Of a stretch of DNA of 35,266 bases, positions 1 to 7,873 are shown one piece after another. Below the pieces are notes generated by a model. That model worked only from the letters and a program-made list of their open reading frames with translations. It was not told the DNA's origin and made no database searches. The first letter of the stretch is position 1, and every line of letters starts with the position of its first letter. The position numbers and the translations under genes are program-made. Source of the stretch: Flavobacteriales bacterium (GTDB lineage Bacteria; Bacteroidota; Bacteroidia; Flavobacteriales_F; PHOS-HE28); contig JAEUTC010000243.1 in the NCBI GenBank assembly GCA_016787985.1, forward strand, positions 1 to 35,266. The letters are read 5' to 3'.

Positions 1-1
1 G

Positions 2-997
2 GCCGAGCAGGGCCTGAACATCGGCCGCATGATCAGCCTGATGGGCCTGAACACCGACAAGGTGCCGGGCATGACGGTGAACCGCTACTGCAGCAGCGGC
101 AGCGAGACCATCGCCATCGCGAGCGCCAAGATCCACAGCGGGCAGGCCGACATGATCGTGGCGGGCGGCGTGGAGTGCATGAGCCCGATCCCCTTCGGCG
201 GCTGGCGCATCGTGCCGAACGCCAAGGTGGGCAAGGCGCAGCCCACGTACTACTGGGGCATGGGCCTCACCGCCGAGGCCGTGGCGCGCGACTTCAAGGT
301 GAGCCGCGAGGATCAGGACGCCTTCAGCCTGCGCAGCCACGAGAAGGCGCTGGCCGCCATCGCCGCCGGCCGCTTCACCGACGAGATCGCGCCCTACACC
401 GTGGAGCGCGTGTACCTGGATGCGAAGGAGAAGCGCCAGGTGGAGAAGTATGTGGTGGACACCGATGAAGGTCCGCGCGCGAGCACACTGGAGGCGCTGG
501 CGAAGCTGAAGCCGGTGTTCGACGCGAAGGGCAGTGTGACCGCCGGCAACAGCAGCCAGACGAGCGATGGCGCGGCCTTCGTGCTGGTGGTGAGCGAGCG
601 CATGCTGAAGGAGCTTGGCGTGAAACCGATCGCACGCCTCCTCTCCTACCACGTGGCCGGCGTGGAGCCGCGCATCATGGGCATCGGCCCGGTGGCGGCG
701 GTGCCGAAGGCGCTGGATAAGGCCGGGCTGAAGCTGAGCGACATCGGGCTGTTCGAGCTGAACGAGGCGTTCGCGTCGCAATCACTGGCGGTGGTGCGCG
801 AGCTGGGCATCGACCCGGAGATCGTGAACGTGAACGGTGGCGCCATCGCGCTGGGGCATCCGCTGGGGTGCACGGGCGCGAAGCTGAGCGTGCAGCTGTT
901 CAACGAGATGCGGCGACGCAAGCAGAAGTACGGCGTGGTTACGATGTGCGTGGGGACGGGGCAGGGGGCGGCGAGCGTGTTTGAGTTGTTGAATTAG
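2..997 (+). CDS. fadA: Acetyl-CoA C-acyltransferase (thiolase), 5' truncated by window edge
   Basis: Last step of fatty-acid beta-oxidation: thiolytic cleavage of 3-ketoacyl-CoA to acetyl-CoA plus a shortened acyl-CoA, in the cytoplasm. The frame is open from base 2, so roughly the first 60 residues are missing. The nucleophilic Cys is in NRYCSSGSE (codon 89-91). The C-terminal half has the thiolase signature NGGAIALGHPLGCTGA with the active His, and MCVGTGQGAA with the second catalytic Cys. Both catalytic cysteines and the His are present, so the enzyme should be active. The acyl-CoA dehydrogenase gene 2.5 kb downstream on the same strand fits a beta-oxidation cluster interrupted by unrelated genes. 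The symbol is by function; a biosynthetic acetyl-CoA acetyltransferase cannot be fully excluded, but the context favours degradation. Confidence 0.92.
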   Translation, partial: AEQGLNIGRMISLMGLNTDKVPGMTVNRYCSSGSETIAIASAKIHSGQADMIVAGGVECMSPIPFGGWRIVPNAKVGKAQPTYYWGMGLTAEAVARDFKVSREDQDAFSLRSHEKALAAIAAGRFTDEIAPYTVERVYLDAKEKRQVEKYVVDTDEGPRASTLEALAKLKPVFDAKGSVTAGNSSQTSDGAAFVLVVSERMLKELGVKPIARLLSYHVAGVEPRIMGIGPVAAVPKALDKAGLKLSDIGLFELNEAFASQSLAVVRELGIDPEIVNVNGGAIALGHPLGCTGAKLSVQLFNEMRRRKQKYGVVTMCVGTGQGAASVFELLN

Positions 998-1029
998 GAT
1001 CAGAAGATCAGATGATCAGACGATCAGAT
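998..1029 (+). repeat. Tandem octamer repeat GATCAGAN, four units
   Basis: Starting on the base after the thiolase stop codon there are four consecutive copies of GATCAGAN (units begin at 998, 1006, 1014 and 1022), an exact 8-base period, followed by a decayed GATG. Related octamers follow the acyl-CoA dehydrogenase gene (5328-5349) and the DinB-like gene (6858-6889, minus strand), each time in the sense direction of the preceding gene. Function unknown. It does not form a terminator hairpin. Confidence 0.8.
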
Positions 1030-1076
1030 GATGGGAAGACAGGTTTGGGCGTGCCGGCTCGAAGACTCGCCGTCGC

Positions 1077-1146
1077 GCTTTCCGCTGCAAGTCCTCGCGC
1101 GGATTACCGCGCTGTGGGCTTTCCGCTGCAATCGCTCACGCGGAAA
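1077..1146 (+). repeat. Two-copy 41-base direct repeat with hairpin potential
   Basis: GCTTTCCGCTGCAA occurs at 1077-1090 and again at 1118-1131, and both copies are followed by a similar TC-rich stretch ending in CGCGGA. Each copy can fold on itself: TCCGC (1081-1085) with GCGGA (1099-1103), and TTTCCGC (1120-1126) with GCGGAAA (1140-1146). It lies in the untranslated stretch before the small membrane-protein gene. It looks like part of an interspersed repeat family, but only this one locus was seen in the window. Confidence 0.6.
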
Positions 1147-1195
1147 TCGGGATCACGCGGGACACGACAACTCGGTCGCAAGTGTTGATTGCAGC

Positions 1196-1561
1196 ATGAA
1201 GCGCACGCTCATCATAATCTTCTGTGCTTCCATGTTCTTCCCATGGTTCTCTTCAATGGAACACACTTACCAATCGTCGCTCTGGACATACTCCAATCAG
1301 CGACGCGGCGGAGAGAAGTCATATGATTGGCAATTCAGCATTGGAGGTCTAACGGAGTCCACGGAATGGACTCGGGTCAGACTGGGTTTGCCAATTCAAC
1401 CCATCACTATCGATGCTCAACTCTCCCATGGCATTGTACAAGTGCGCATCGAACCTATCAATGTTCTGCGGAACTTGATTCCCGCAGTGCTTGTTGCGCT
1501 TGTGCTTCTCGCTGTCCGGAGATTATGGCTGGGATCGAAACCAGGTTCGACGAGCGCTTAA
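1196..1561 (+). CDS. Small membrane protein of unknown function
   Basis: 121 residues; family not recognised. The ATG at 1196 was chosen because it opens a hydrophobic signal or membrane segment (MKRTLIIIFCASMFFPWF). The longer frame back to 1028 would translate the upstream direct repeat into a non-protein-like Arg-rich tract. A second membrane segment near residues 92-107 (LIPAVLVALVLLAVRRLW) is followed by a short basic tail, so both ends are probably in the membrane with about 70 residues outside the cytoplasm. It sits just upstream of a barstar-like gene in the same more AT-rich island, but shows no RNase motif, so a toxin role is not supported. Confidence 0.55.
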   Translation: MKRTLIIIFCASMFFPWFSSMEHTYQSSLWTYSNQRRGGEKSYDWQFSIGGLTESTEWTRVRLGLPIQPITIDAQLSHGIVQVRIEPINVLRNLIPAVLVALVLLAVRRLWLGSKPGSTSA

Positions 1562-1620
1562 TCACCGATCTAACCCATGCCCCCAGCATCCTTAAACAAG
1601 TCCTGCCTGAACGAAGGGGA

Positions 1621-2019
1621 ATGAGCAAATCGGCCATCATAGACGGCAACACATTCTCTGACCTGTCCGGGTTCTATGACGAGGTTGAACGGAAGCTCAC
1701 ACACGGACTCGACTGGAGCATTGGTCGCAACCTCAACGCATTCAACGACGTGCTTCGTGGCGGCTTCGGTGTTCACGATTACGCCGAACCACTGGATCTA
1801 ACGTGGTTGAATTCCGAGAAAAGCAGGCTGGATCTTGGACGGGAAGCCACTATACGGCACTACGAGGCTATGCTCGCAACTTGTCATCCCTCCAACGTTC
1901 AACACGTCCAGCAACACCTGGATGAATTGAAGTCCGGGAAAGGGCAGGTGTTGTTCGAGATCATTCTCGAGATCATTCGCAACCCAGAGCACGATCACGT
2001 CACGTTCAAGCTTCAATGA
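1621..2019 (+). CDS. Barstar-family protein (putative RNase inhibitor)
   Basis: 132 residues. The N-terminal 60 residues match the barstar fold: IIDGN at the first strand, then FYDEVERKLTHGLDW, then IGRNLNAFNDVLRGGFG, equivalent to the helix that plugs barnase. Of the two barnase-contacting Asp residues (D35 and D39 in Bacillus barstar), the first is Asn39 here and the second is kept as Asp43. It is longer than classical barstar (about 90 residues); the extra C-terminal part (TWLNSEKSRLDLG onward) looks like the extension seen in Bacteroidota members. The start at 1621 follows a purine-rich GAAGGGGA; the frame extending back to 1327 overlaps the previous gene and is not protein-like. The stop overlaps the next start (ATGA at 2016). 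No barnase-like RNase gene is visible nearby, so this is an orphan inhibitor or has a non-immunity role. Confidence 0.8.
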   Translation: MSKSAIIDGNTFSDLSGFYDEVERKLTHGLDWSIGRNLNAFNDVLRGGFGVHDYAEPLDLTWLNSEKSRLDLGREATIRHYEAMLATCHPSNVQHVQQHLDELKSGKGQVLFEIILEIIRNPEHDHVTFKLQ

Positions 2020-2936
2020 ACCCCGCACCCTCCATGCCCCGCATTGACGCCTTCTTTGCGGGATGCTTGCTCTTGGCCGCCTGCCAGTCCCCCAACTCAC
2101 CCCAGGCCCGAGTCCCCCGCGAGGTCCACACCCCCACCTACGACCTCGTCATCCCCGCCGAACCGAAAGCCCTGCTGATCCTCTTCCCCTGCTTCCCATG
2201 CGATGCGGCGGATACGCGGTTGGAGTCGCCCATCGCGGACACGGCGGCGGCCAACGGCATCGCGGTGCTGATGATGAACTTCAACCAGCACATCCTGATG
2301 AGCGATGCGGAAAAGCGGGAGGTGCTCGATACGATCGCTGCGGCTGTGAAGGCGCATGGGGTCGATGCCTCGAACACGGTCATCGGCGGCTTCTCCTCGG
2401 GCGGCAACGTGAGCGTGCTGCTGGCGAAGGAGCTGGTGCGCGTACCGCGGCCGGGCATCGGCCTCAAGGGCGTCTTCGCGGTGGACAGTCCGCTGGACCT
2501 GGTGCACCTGTACGAGTGCTCGAAGCGCGACCTGGCAAAGAGCAGCTTCCCGGAGTACAAGGACGAAGCGCGCTACTTACAAGCCTTTCTGGACAGCACC
2601 CTCGGCTCGCCCACGGACAGCATGGCCAACTACGAGCGCTCCGCACCCCTACTGAACACGTCCGCGAGCGTGGCTGCGCTCAAGGACCTGCCGATCCGCT
2701 TCTACACAGAGCCGGACACAGCGTGGTGGCGCGCCAACCGCGACGACAGCTATGAGGAACTGAACGCCTTCGGGTTGAAGCGCATCCACGACACGCTGGT
2801 GGCGGTGGGAAATGCGCGGGCGGAGTACATCACCACGGAAGGGCGCGGGGTGCAGCAAGGCAACCGGCACCCGCACGCGTGGAGCATCGTGGATGAGCGG
2901 GAGTTGGTGCGGTGGGTGGAGGGGCTCAGTCGATGA
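2016..2936 (+). CDS. Lipoprotein with alpha/beta-hydrolase-like fold
   Basis: 306 residues from the ATGA-overlap start; an internal ATG at 2034 would give a cleaner lipoprotein signal. The N-terminus carries a hydrophobic stretch and a lipobox (LLLAAC), so it is probably exported and lipid-anchored. The body reads as an alpha/beta hydrolase: a strand with oxyanion-type region (LLILFPCFPCDAAD), then TVIGGFSSGGNVSVLLA with the nucleophile elbow G-F-S-S-G. A candidate acid follows (VFAVDSPLDL) and a late His (NRHPHAWSIVDE). The substrate cannot be inferred, and the triad assignment beyond the Ser is a guess. It is translationally coupled to the barstar gene, though no functional link is obvious. 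Confidence 0.65.
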   Translation: MNPAPSMPRIDAFFAGCLLLAACQSPNSPQARVPREVHTPTYDLVIPAEPKALLILFPCFPCDAADTRLESPIADTAAANGIAVLMMNFNQHILMSDAEKREVLDTIAAAVKAHGVDASNTVIGGFSSGGNVSVLLAKELVRVPRPGIGLKGVFAVDSPLDLVHLYECSKRDLAKSSFPEYKDEARYLQAFLDSTLGSPTDSMANYERSAPLLNTSASVAALKDLPIRFYTEPDTAWWRANRDDSYEELNAFGLKRIHDTLVAVGNARAEYITTEGRGVQQGNRHPHAWSIVDERELVRWVEGLSR

Positions 2937-2969
2937 GGATCTGTTCACAACTGAAATAGGAACGAGGCT

Positions 2970-3064
2970 AACCGGTTACAGATCGTAACTGGTTGATACC
3001 ACCCTCGGGCAACTGGTAACAGATCGTTACCAGTTCAGTTGGTTAAAGATCGAAACCAACTGAA
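2970..3064. repeat. Cluster of three related palindromes with a shared GATC centre
   Basis: Three inverted repeats lie in a row. AACCGGTTAC (2970-2979) pairs with 2985-2994 with one mismatch. AACTGGTAAC (3011-3020) pairs perfectly with GTTACCAGTT (3026-3035). TTCAGTTGGTT (3034-3044) pairs perfectly with AACCAACTGAA (3054-3064). All three have AGATC in the loop, and the arms are variants of one sequence, so this is a repeated dyad rather than three unrelated hairpins. It begins 33 bases after the lipoprotein stop codon. It could be a set of operators, a terminator array or a small repeat element; there is no T-run after any stem. Confidence 0.75.
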
Positions 3065-3081
3065 CTTTGGAGGTGCTGGCG

Positions 3082-3119
3082 ATATCCGAGAATATCCGGT
3101 AATAGCCGCAAAATATCCG
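3082..3119. repeat. Helically phased ATATCCG repeats
   Basis: ATATCCG occurs at 3082, 3092 and 3113, with ATAGCCG at 3102, giving spacings of 10, 10 and 11 bases, about one helical turn. It follows directly after the palindrome cluster. The phasing suggests cooperative protein binding on one face of the helix or sequence-directed bending, but no gene start lies close by. Confidence 0.6.
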
Positions 3120-3120
3120 T

Positions 3121-3430
3121 AAACGGGAGGTCCGCGTGAGGGGCAGTAGCGGCGGCTCCCGCATCAACAAGGCCATTGCGGATGCCGCAGCGAGGAGGCG
3201 ACGAAGGAGCCACCGCAGCGCGTGCAGCCGCTGGCCGGTTGTGCGGGACCACAGCGGATGACCCGACCCCGGCCGCTCCCGAGCGAAGGCTCTGCGCAGC
3301 GAAGGGATGGGACGGGGGCACGCCCAAAGGACCAACTCATAGGCCACTCTGATAGGTCGACCCGATGGGCCCGAGGCCTCGGCGACGTTTCAGGTACACC
3401 ACTCTCAACACTCCTGATCCGAACCACCCC
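3121..3430. other. GC-rich non-coding stretch upstream of acyl-CoA dehydrogenase
   Basis: No convincing gene was found here. Open frames on both strands are Arg/Ala/Pro-rich and lack start context. The stretch is rich in GCAGCGA- and GGGACGGGGGC-like words, with many short complementary G/C runs, so it could be a degenerate repeat element or a structured RNA. Nothing more specific can be supported from one copy. Confidence 0.3.
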
Positions 3431-3432
3431 GG

Positions 3433-3462
3433 TTGGAAATTTGTTATGCATGCATAACTTTA
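3433..3462 (+). promoter_or_regulatory. Bacteroidota-type promoter overlapped by a 16-base palindrome
   Basis: TTG at 3433-3435 is followed after 19 bases by TAACTTTA (3455-3462), close to the Bacteroidota -33/-7 consensus (TTG, then TAnnTTTG). A perfect palindrome GTTATGCATGCATAAC (3443-3458) fills the spacer and enters the -7 box, where a bound repressor would block RNA polymerase. The acyl-CoA dehydrogenase start lies about 50 bases downstream. The role as operator for a fatty-acid-responsive regulator is inference. Confidence 0.5.
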
Positions 3463-3512
3463 TCCCGAACGGGACGTAAGACCCACTGTTGAACCCAGCA
3501 TCCGTACGAGCC

Positions 3513-5321
<1,809 letters not shown>

Positions 5322-5327
5322 CCGGAC

Positions 5328-5349
5328 GATCGGTCGATCAGACGATCAG
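5328..5349 (+). repeat. Octamer repeat GATCNGNN, about three units
   Basis: Units begin at 5328, 5336 and 5344, keeping the 8-base period; the middle unit is GATCAGAC. It lies 6 bases after the acyl-CoA dehydrogenase stop codon and just before a hairpin. It is the second of three copies of the same element in the window. Confidence 0.65.
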
Positions 5350-5352
5350 CAT

Positions 5353-5390
5353 ATGAACGCCGGGGTGGGATGGTCCGCTCCGGCGTTCAT
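5353..5390 (+). terminator. Strong hairpin after the acyl-CoA dehydrogenase gene
   Basis: ATGAACGCCGG (5353-5363) pairs perfectly with CCGGCGTTCAT (5380-5390), an 11-base stem with a 16-base loop, 31 bases after the stop codon. There is no T-run after it, so it is not a classical intrinsic terminator, but its position after the gene suggests a 3'-end or RNA-stabilising role. Confidence 0.55.
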
Positions 5391-5457
5391 CGTTCCGCCA
5401 TTCCGTTCAGCAAAAGGTGCCGTAGTCGCATCGGGGTGTTATGAGGTGTTACTTATG

Positions 5458-5498
5458 TTATCTTAGTTAGATTATCTTAGTTTTTTCATATAACTTTG
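5458..5498 (+). promoter_or_regulatory. Promoter of the AAA ATPase gene with 11-base direct repeat
   Basis: TAACTTTG at 5491-5498 matches the Bacteroidota -7 box exactly. TTAG at 5467-5470 sits 20 bases upstream as a one-mismatch -33 element. TTATCTTAGTT is repeated at 5458-5468 and 5472-5482, overlapping the -33 region, which could be an activator or repressor site. The stretch is strikingly AT-rich compared with the surroundings. Confidence 0.6.
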
Positions 5499-5517
5499 TT
5501 CAGCTTACCTTGGTAGT

Positions 5518-6657
5518 ATGCTAGTGGATAATCCGTTCGGCGTGAACGCCTACTTGTCGCCACAGCTCTTCTGCGACCGTGAAGAAGAGACGGCCACCAT
5601 CTCATCCGCACTGCGGAACGGTCGGCATGTGATGCTGTACAGCCCGCGTCGCTACGGCAAGACAGGCCTGATCCACCATGTCTTCAACCATCTTGCCAGG
5701 GTACCGAGGGCACGGACCGTATTCGCGGATGTCTATGCCGCACAGGACGCGCACGAGTTCAACACCATCCTGCTGAACGCCGTACATCAGGCATTGAACC
5801 CTACGCCGAAGCAATTCCTGGCGAACGCCATGAAATGGTTCTCCGCACTTCGGCCGGTCGTGAGCATGGATGACCTGACCGGCAAGCCCAGCATCACACT
5901 GGAACCCAGCAAGAGACGCACGGAAGCCGCCACCACCCGCGAGATCTTCAGGGTCCTGAACGCACAACCCCGCACGGTCTTCCTGGCCATCGACGAGTTC
6001 CAGCAGGTCGTGACCTTCAAGGAAATCCGCATGGACGCCGTACTGCGCACGGAACTGCAGCGGAGCACGAACGTGCGTTGCATCTTCTCCGGCAGCCAGC
6101 GTCACATCCTGATGGACCTGTTCAATAACGCGAAGAACCCGTTCTACGGAAGCGCGGACCAATTGGAGCTGAAGCGGATCGACCGCAACATCTATGCGCA
6201 GTTCGCTCAGAACGTGATGAAGCGCCACGGTCGTGCGCTGAAGAAGGACGATGCCCTGTTCTGTTATGACCTCTGTCGGGGTCACACCTACTATGTACAG
6301 GTCCTCTTGAACCGTTTGTTCGCCGATGCCCGGGCGTTGGAACGGAGCACCATTGTGCAGGTGATGCTCGCGATCGTGCGCGAGCAGGATGCCATCATGG
6401 CCACCCTTCGCGGTGCGCTCACCAAGAACCAATGGGACCTGTTCGCAGCGATCTCCCGAGAGGGTGAAGTGGATACCCCCACCGGCGGCGCCTTCATCAA
6501 GAAGCACGACCTGCCCTCATCCGCGGCGTTGGTAATGGGACTCCAAGCCTTGATGGATCGGGAGCTGATCTACGTGACAGACCACACGGCAGAAGGCGGT
6601 AAGCCCATCTACGCACCCTACAACCCGTTCCTGGGAGCGTGGTTCAAGTACCGTTGA
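5518..6657 (+). CDS. AAA ATPase (ATPase_2 / archaeal-type family)
   Basis: 379 residues. Opens with the family-typical NPFGVNAYLSPQLFCDREEE. Walker A is SPRRYGKTGL near residues 41-50, Walker B is TVFLAIDEFQQ, and an arginine- or sensor-like strand follows (VRCIFSGSQRHILMDLF). The C-terminal part looks like a winged-helix domain (LTKNQWDLFAAISREGEVD to the end). Proteins of this family (PF01637-like) are common, rapidly duplicating ATPases whose physiological role is mostly unknown; some are linked to mobile DNA. The gene stands alone between AT-rich flanks and has its own promoter, which fits a transferred single-gene unit. No nuclease or toxin domain was seen. Confidence 0.8.
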   Translation: MLVDNPFGVNAYLSPQLFCDREEETATISSALRNGRHVMLYSPRRYGKTGLIHHVFNHLARVPRARTVFADVYAAQDAHEFNTILLNAVHQALNPTPKQFLANAMKWFSALRPVVSMDDLTGKPSITLEPSKRRTEAATTREIFRVLNAQPRTVFLAIDEFQQVVTFKEIRMDAVLRTELQRSTNVRCIFSGSQRHILMDLFNNAKNPFYGSADQLELKRIDRNIYAQFAQNVMKRHGRALKKDDALFCYDLCRGHTYYVQVLLNRLFADARALERSTIVQVMLAIVREQDAIMATLRGALTKNQWDLFAAISREGEVDTPTGGAFIKKHDLPSSAALVMGLQALMDRELIYVTDHTAEGGKPIYAPYNPFLGAWFKYR

Positions 6658-6857
6658 TGAGGGACCATACAAAGACCGGAGGCCGTTGAAGCAAGCGTCG
6701 GGTTGTATGGAAGGAACTATCGATCATAAAATCTAAGATACTATTAGTTAGGTTTCCTTACTAAGCAGACCATAGGTGTGGATCTACCGTCGGTCCGTAG
6801 TTGCGGCAGCACTAGTTCCGTTGATCTGCGAACAGGATGCCTTTGCACTCGGGCATC
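6658..6857. other. Intergenic region with hairpin and AT-rich inverted motif
   Basis: This lies between the convergent ATPase and DinB-like genes. CCATACAA (6665-6672) can pair with TTGTATGG (6703-6710), starting 7 bases after the ATPase stop codon, a possible bidirectional 3'-end hairpin with a long loop. The next stretch (6721-6766) is AT-rich and contains CTAAGATA at 6733-6740, the reverse complement of TATCTTAG found twice upstream of the ATPase gene (5459-5466 and 5473-5480). Confidence 0.5.
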
Positions 6858-6889
6858 ATCCGATCATCTCATTTTCTGATATTCTGATC
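6858..6889 (-). repeat. Octamer repeat overlapping the 3' end of the DinB-like gene
   Basis: Read on the minus strand the 8-base units are GATCAGAA, TATCAGAA, AATGAGAT and GATCGGAT, a degraded version of the octamer array after the thiolase and acyl-CoA dehydrogenase genes. It encodes the last residues and the stop codon of the DinB-like gene, so the repeat has either invaded or become the gene's 3' end. Confidence 0.6.
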
Positions 6890-7346
6890 TTAACACCTTC
6901 TTCAAGATCACCATCTGCCCCAAGTGGTAGTGGGTGTGCTCAATGATGCCGTGGAGATTGCGGTACCAGGTGCCGTACTTGGGGTCGGCCATGTCGGTGT
7001 GCAGGCGATCGTCGGGTAGTTGTTCCACCAGTGCGGCGAAGCGTTCCGCATCGGACCAGACCTTCTCCAGCAGCTGTTGCCAGTCGGCTTCGTTGGTGAT
7101 GGGTGGATGCGTGAAGCTGAGCGTATCGTGCGCATCGAGCGGTCCGCCTTCGAGCACCTTCAGCACGGCACCCACGAAATAATGGATGTGGTAGGTGAGC
7201 ACGGCGATGGTGTTGAAGCCTTCACGGGTGTGCAGCGCTTCCTGCCAGGTGACATCCTTCAGCGTATCGCGGAGGTTGACACAGGTCCAGTTGCCACCGA
7301 AGTGGACGTGGCGGAAGTGGGCGGCGATGGTGGCGGAAGTCGTCAT
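6864..7346 (-). CDS. DinB-family protein
   Basis: 160 residues, four-helix-bundle type. The metal-binding histidines of the DinB/YfiT fold are visible: TYHIHYF (H53, H55) and GIIEHTHYHLGQM (H137, H139, H141). Family members are thought to be metal-dependent thiol S-transferases or of unknown function. The ATG at 7346 overlaps the stop of the preceding lipoprotein gene (ATGA). The final RSEYQKMR and stop codon are written by an octamer repeat, so the native C-terminus may have been slightly different. It is probably the last gene of the transcription unit that starts with tetR or with the lipoprotein. Confidence 0.75.
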   Translation of the reverse strand: MTTSATIAAHFRHVHFGGNWTCVNLRDTLKDVTWQEALHTREGFNTIAVLTYHIHYFVGAVLKVLEGGPLDAHDTLSFTHPPITNEADWQQLLEKVWSDAERFAALVEQLPDDRLHTDMADPKYGTWYRNLHGIIEHTHYHLGQMVILKKVLRSEYQKMR

Positions 7347-7783
7347 TGCATCACCTTCTGGAGCTGCTCCAACAAGGCGGGATCCATACCCTGCATGCCG
7401 CCTTCCATCATGGCCACTTCGATCCCGAGCTTCATGATGCGCGGGCCATAGGTCTTGCCGATGGTGTTGAACTCCGACCAGCACTTCACACCAATGGCCT
7501 TCTCCCCCCGTGCTTTGATCCGTTCGCTGAGGTCCTTGGCTTTGGTGGCGAGTTCTTCCTGGCGCACGGCATCGACCTTCTTGGCGGCCACCATTTCACC
7601 GAGGGCCTTCTCGTACTCCACCATCAAGTCGCGGAACTCGCCCACTAGTGGATCGCAGGCCGCAGCCTCGTCCATGGCGCGCGTTTCCTTCTGTTCCGGG
7701 GTTTCGTCGGCTTTCGGCTCGCTGGAGCAAGCCGCCACCGTCAACAGCAGTACGCCAAGGACGATGTTCTTTACGTGGGTCAT
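7343..7783 (-). CDS. Small lipoprotein of unknown function
   Basis: 146 residues. The start at 7783 gives a good lipoprotein signal (MTHVKNIVLGVLLLTVAACSS, lipobox TVAAC); the longer frame from 7861 adds an unlikely basic leader. The mature part is charged and helical (EYEKALGEMVAAKKVDAVRQEE), likely a coiled coil, with two further Cys residues. The C-terminal half is Met-rich (MMEGGMQGM). It lies 90 bases after the TolC gene and is coupled to the DinB-like gene by ATGA. It resembles short Bacteroidota lipoproteins of unknown role. Confidence 0.65.
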   Translation of the reverse strand: MTHVKNIVLGVLLLTVAACSSEPKADETPEQKETRAMDEAAACDPLVGEFRDLMVEYEKALGEMVAAKKVDAVRQEELATKAKDLSERIKARGEKAIGVKCWSEFNTIGKTYGPRIMKLGIEVAMMEGGMQGMDPALLEQLQKVMQ

Positions 7784-7873
7784 GGGTCCCAAGAGTCGGA
7801 TGCACGAAATTCGGATATCAGCCACACCTGCCGACCGCGACCGATCGTACGGTATCCACACGTCGCCCTTCGA

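Noticed and set aside
1196-1561. RNase toxin partner for barstar
   Set aside because: The product has two hydrophobic membrane segments and no barnase-like catalytic Glu/Arg/His pattern.
1327-1620. N-terminal extension of the barstar frame
   Set aside because: It overlaps the membrane-protein gene in another frame and is Cys/Ser/His-rich with no resemblance to barstar, which starts at 1621.
2970-3119. Possible CRISPR array
   Set aside because: The repeats are self-palindromic, differ from each other, and are not separated by regular unique spacers; no cas gene is near.
5353-5390. Classical intrinsic terminator
   Set aside because: The stem is perfect but the following bases are CGTTCCGCC with no T-run, so it is reported only as a 3' hairpin with moderate confidence.
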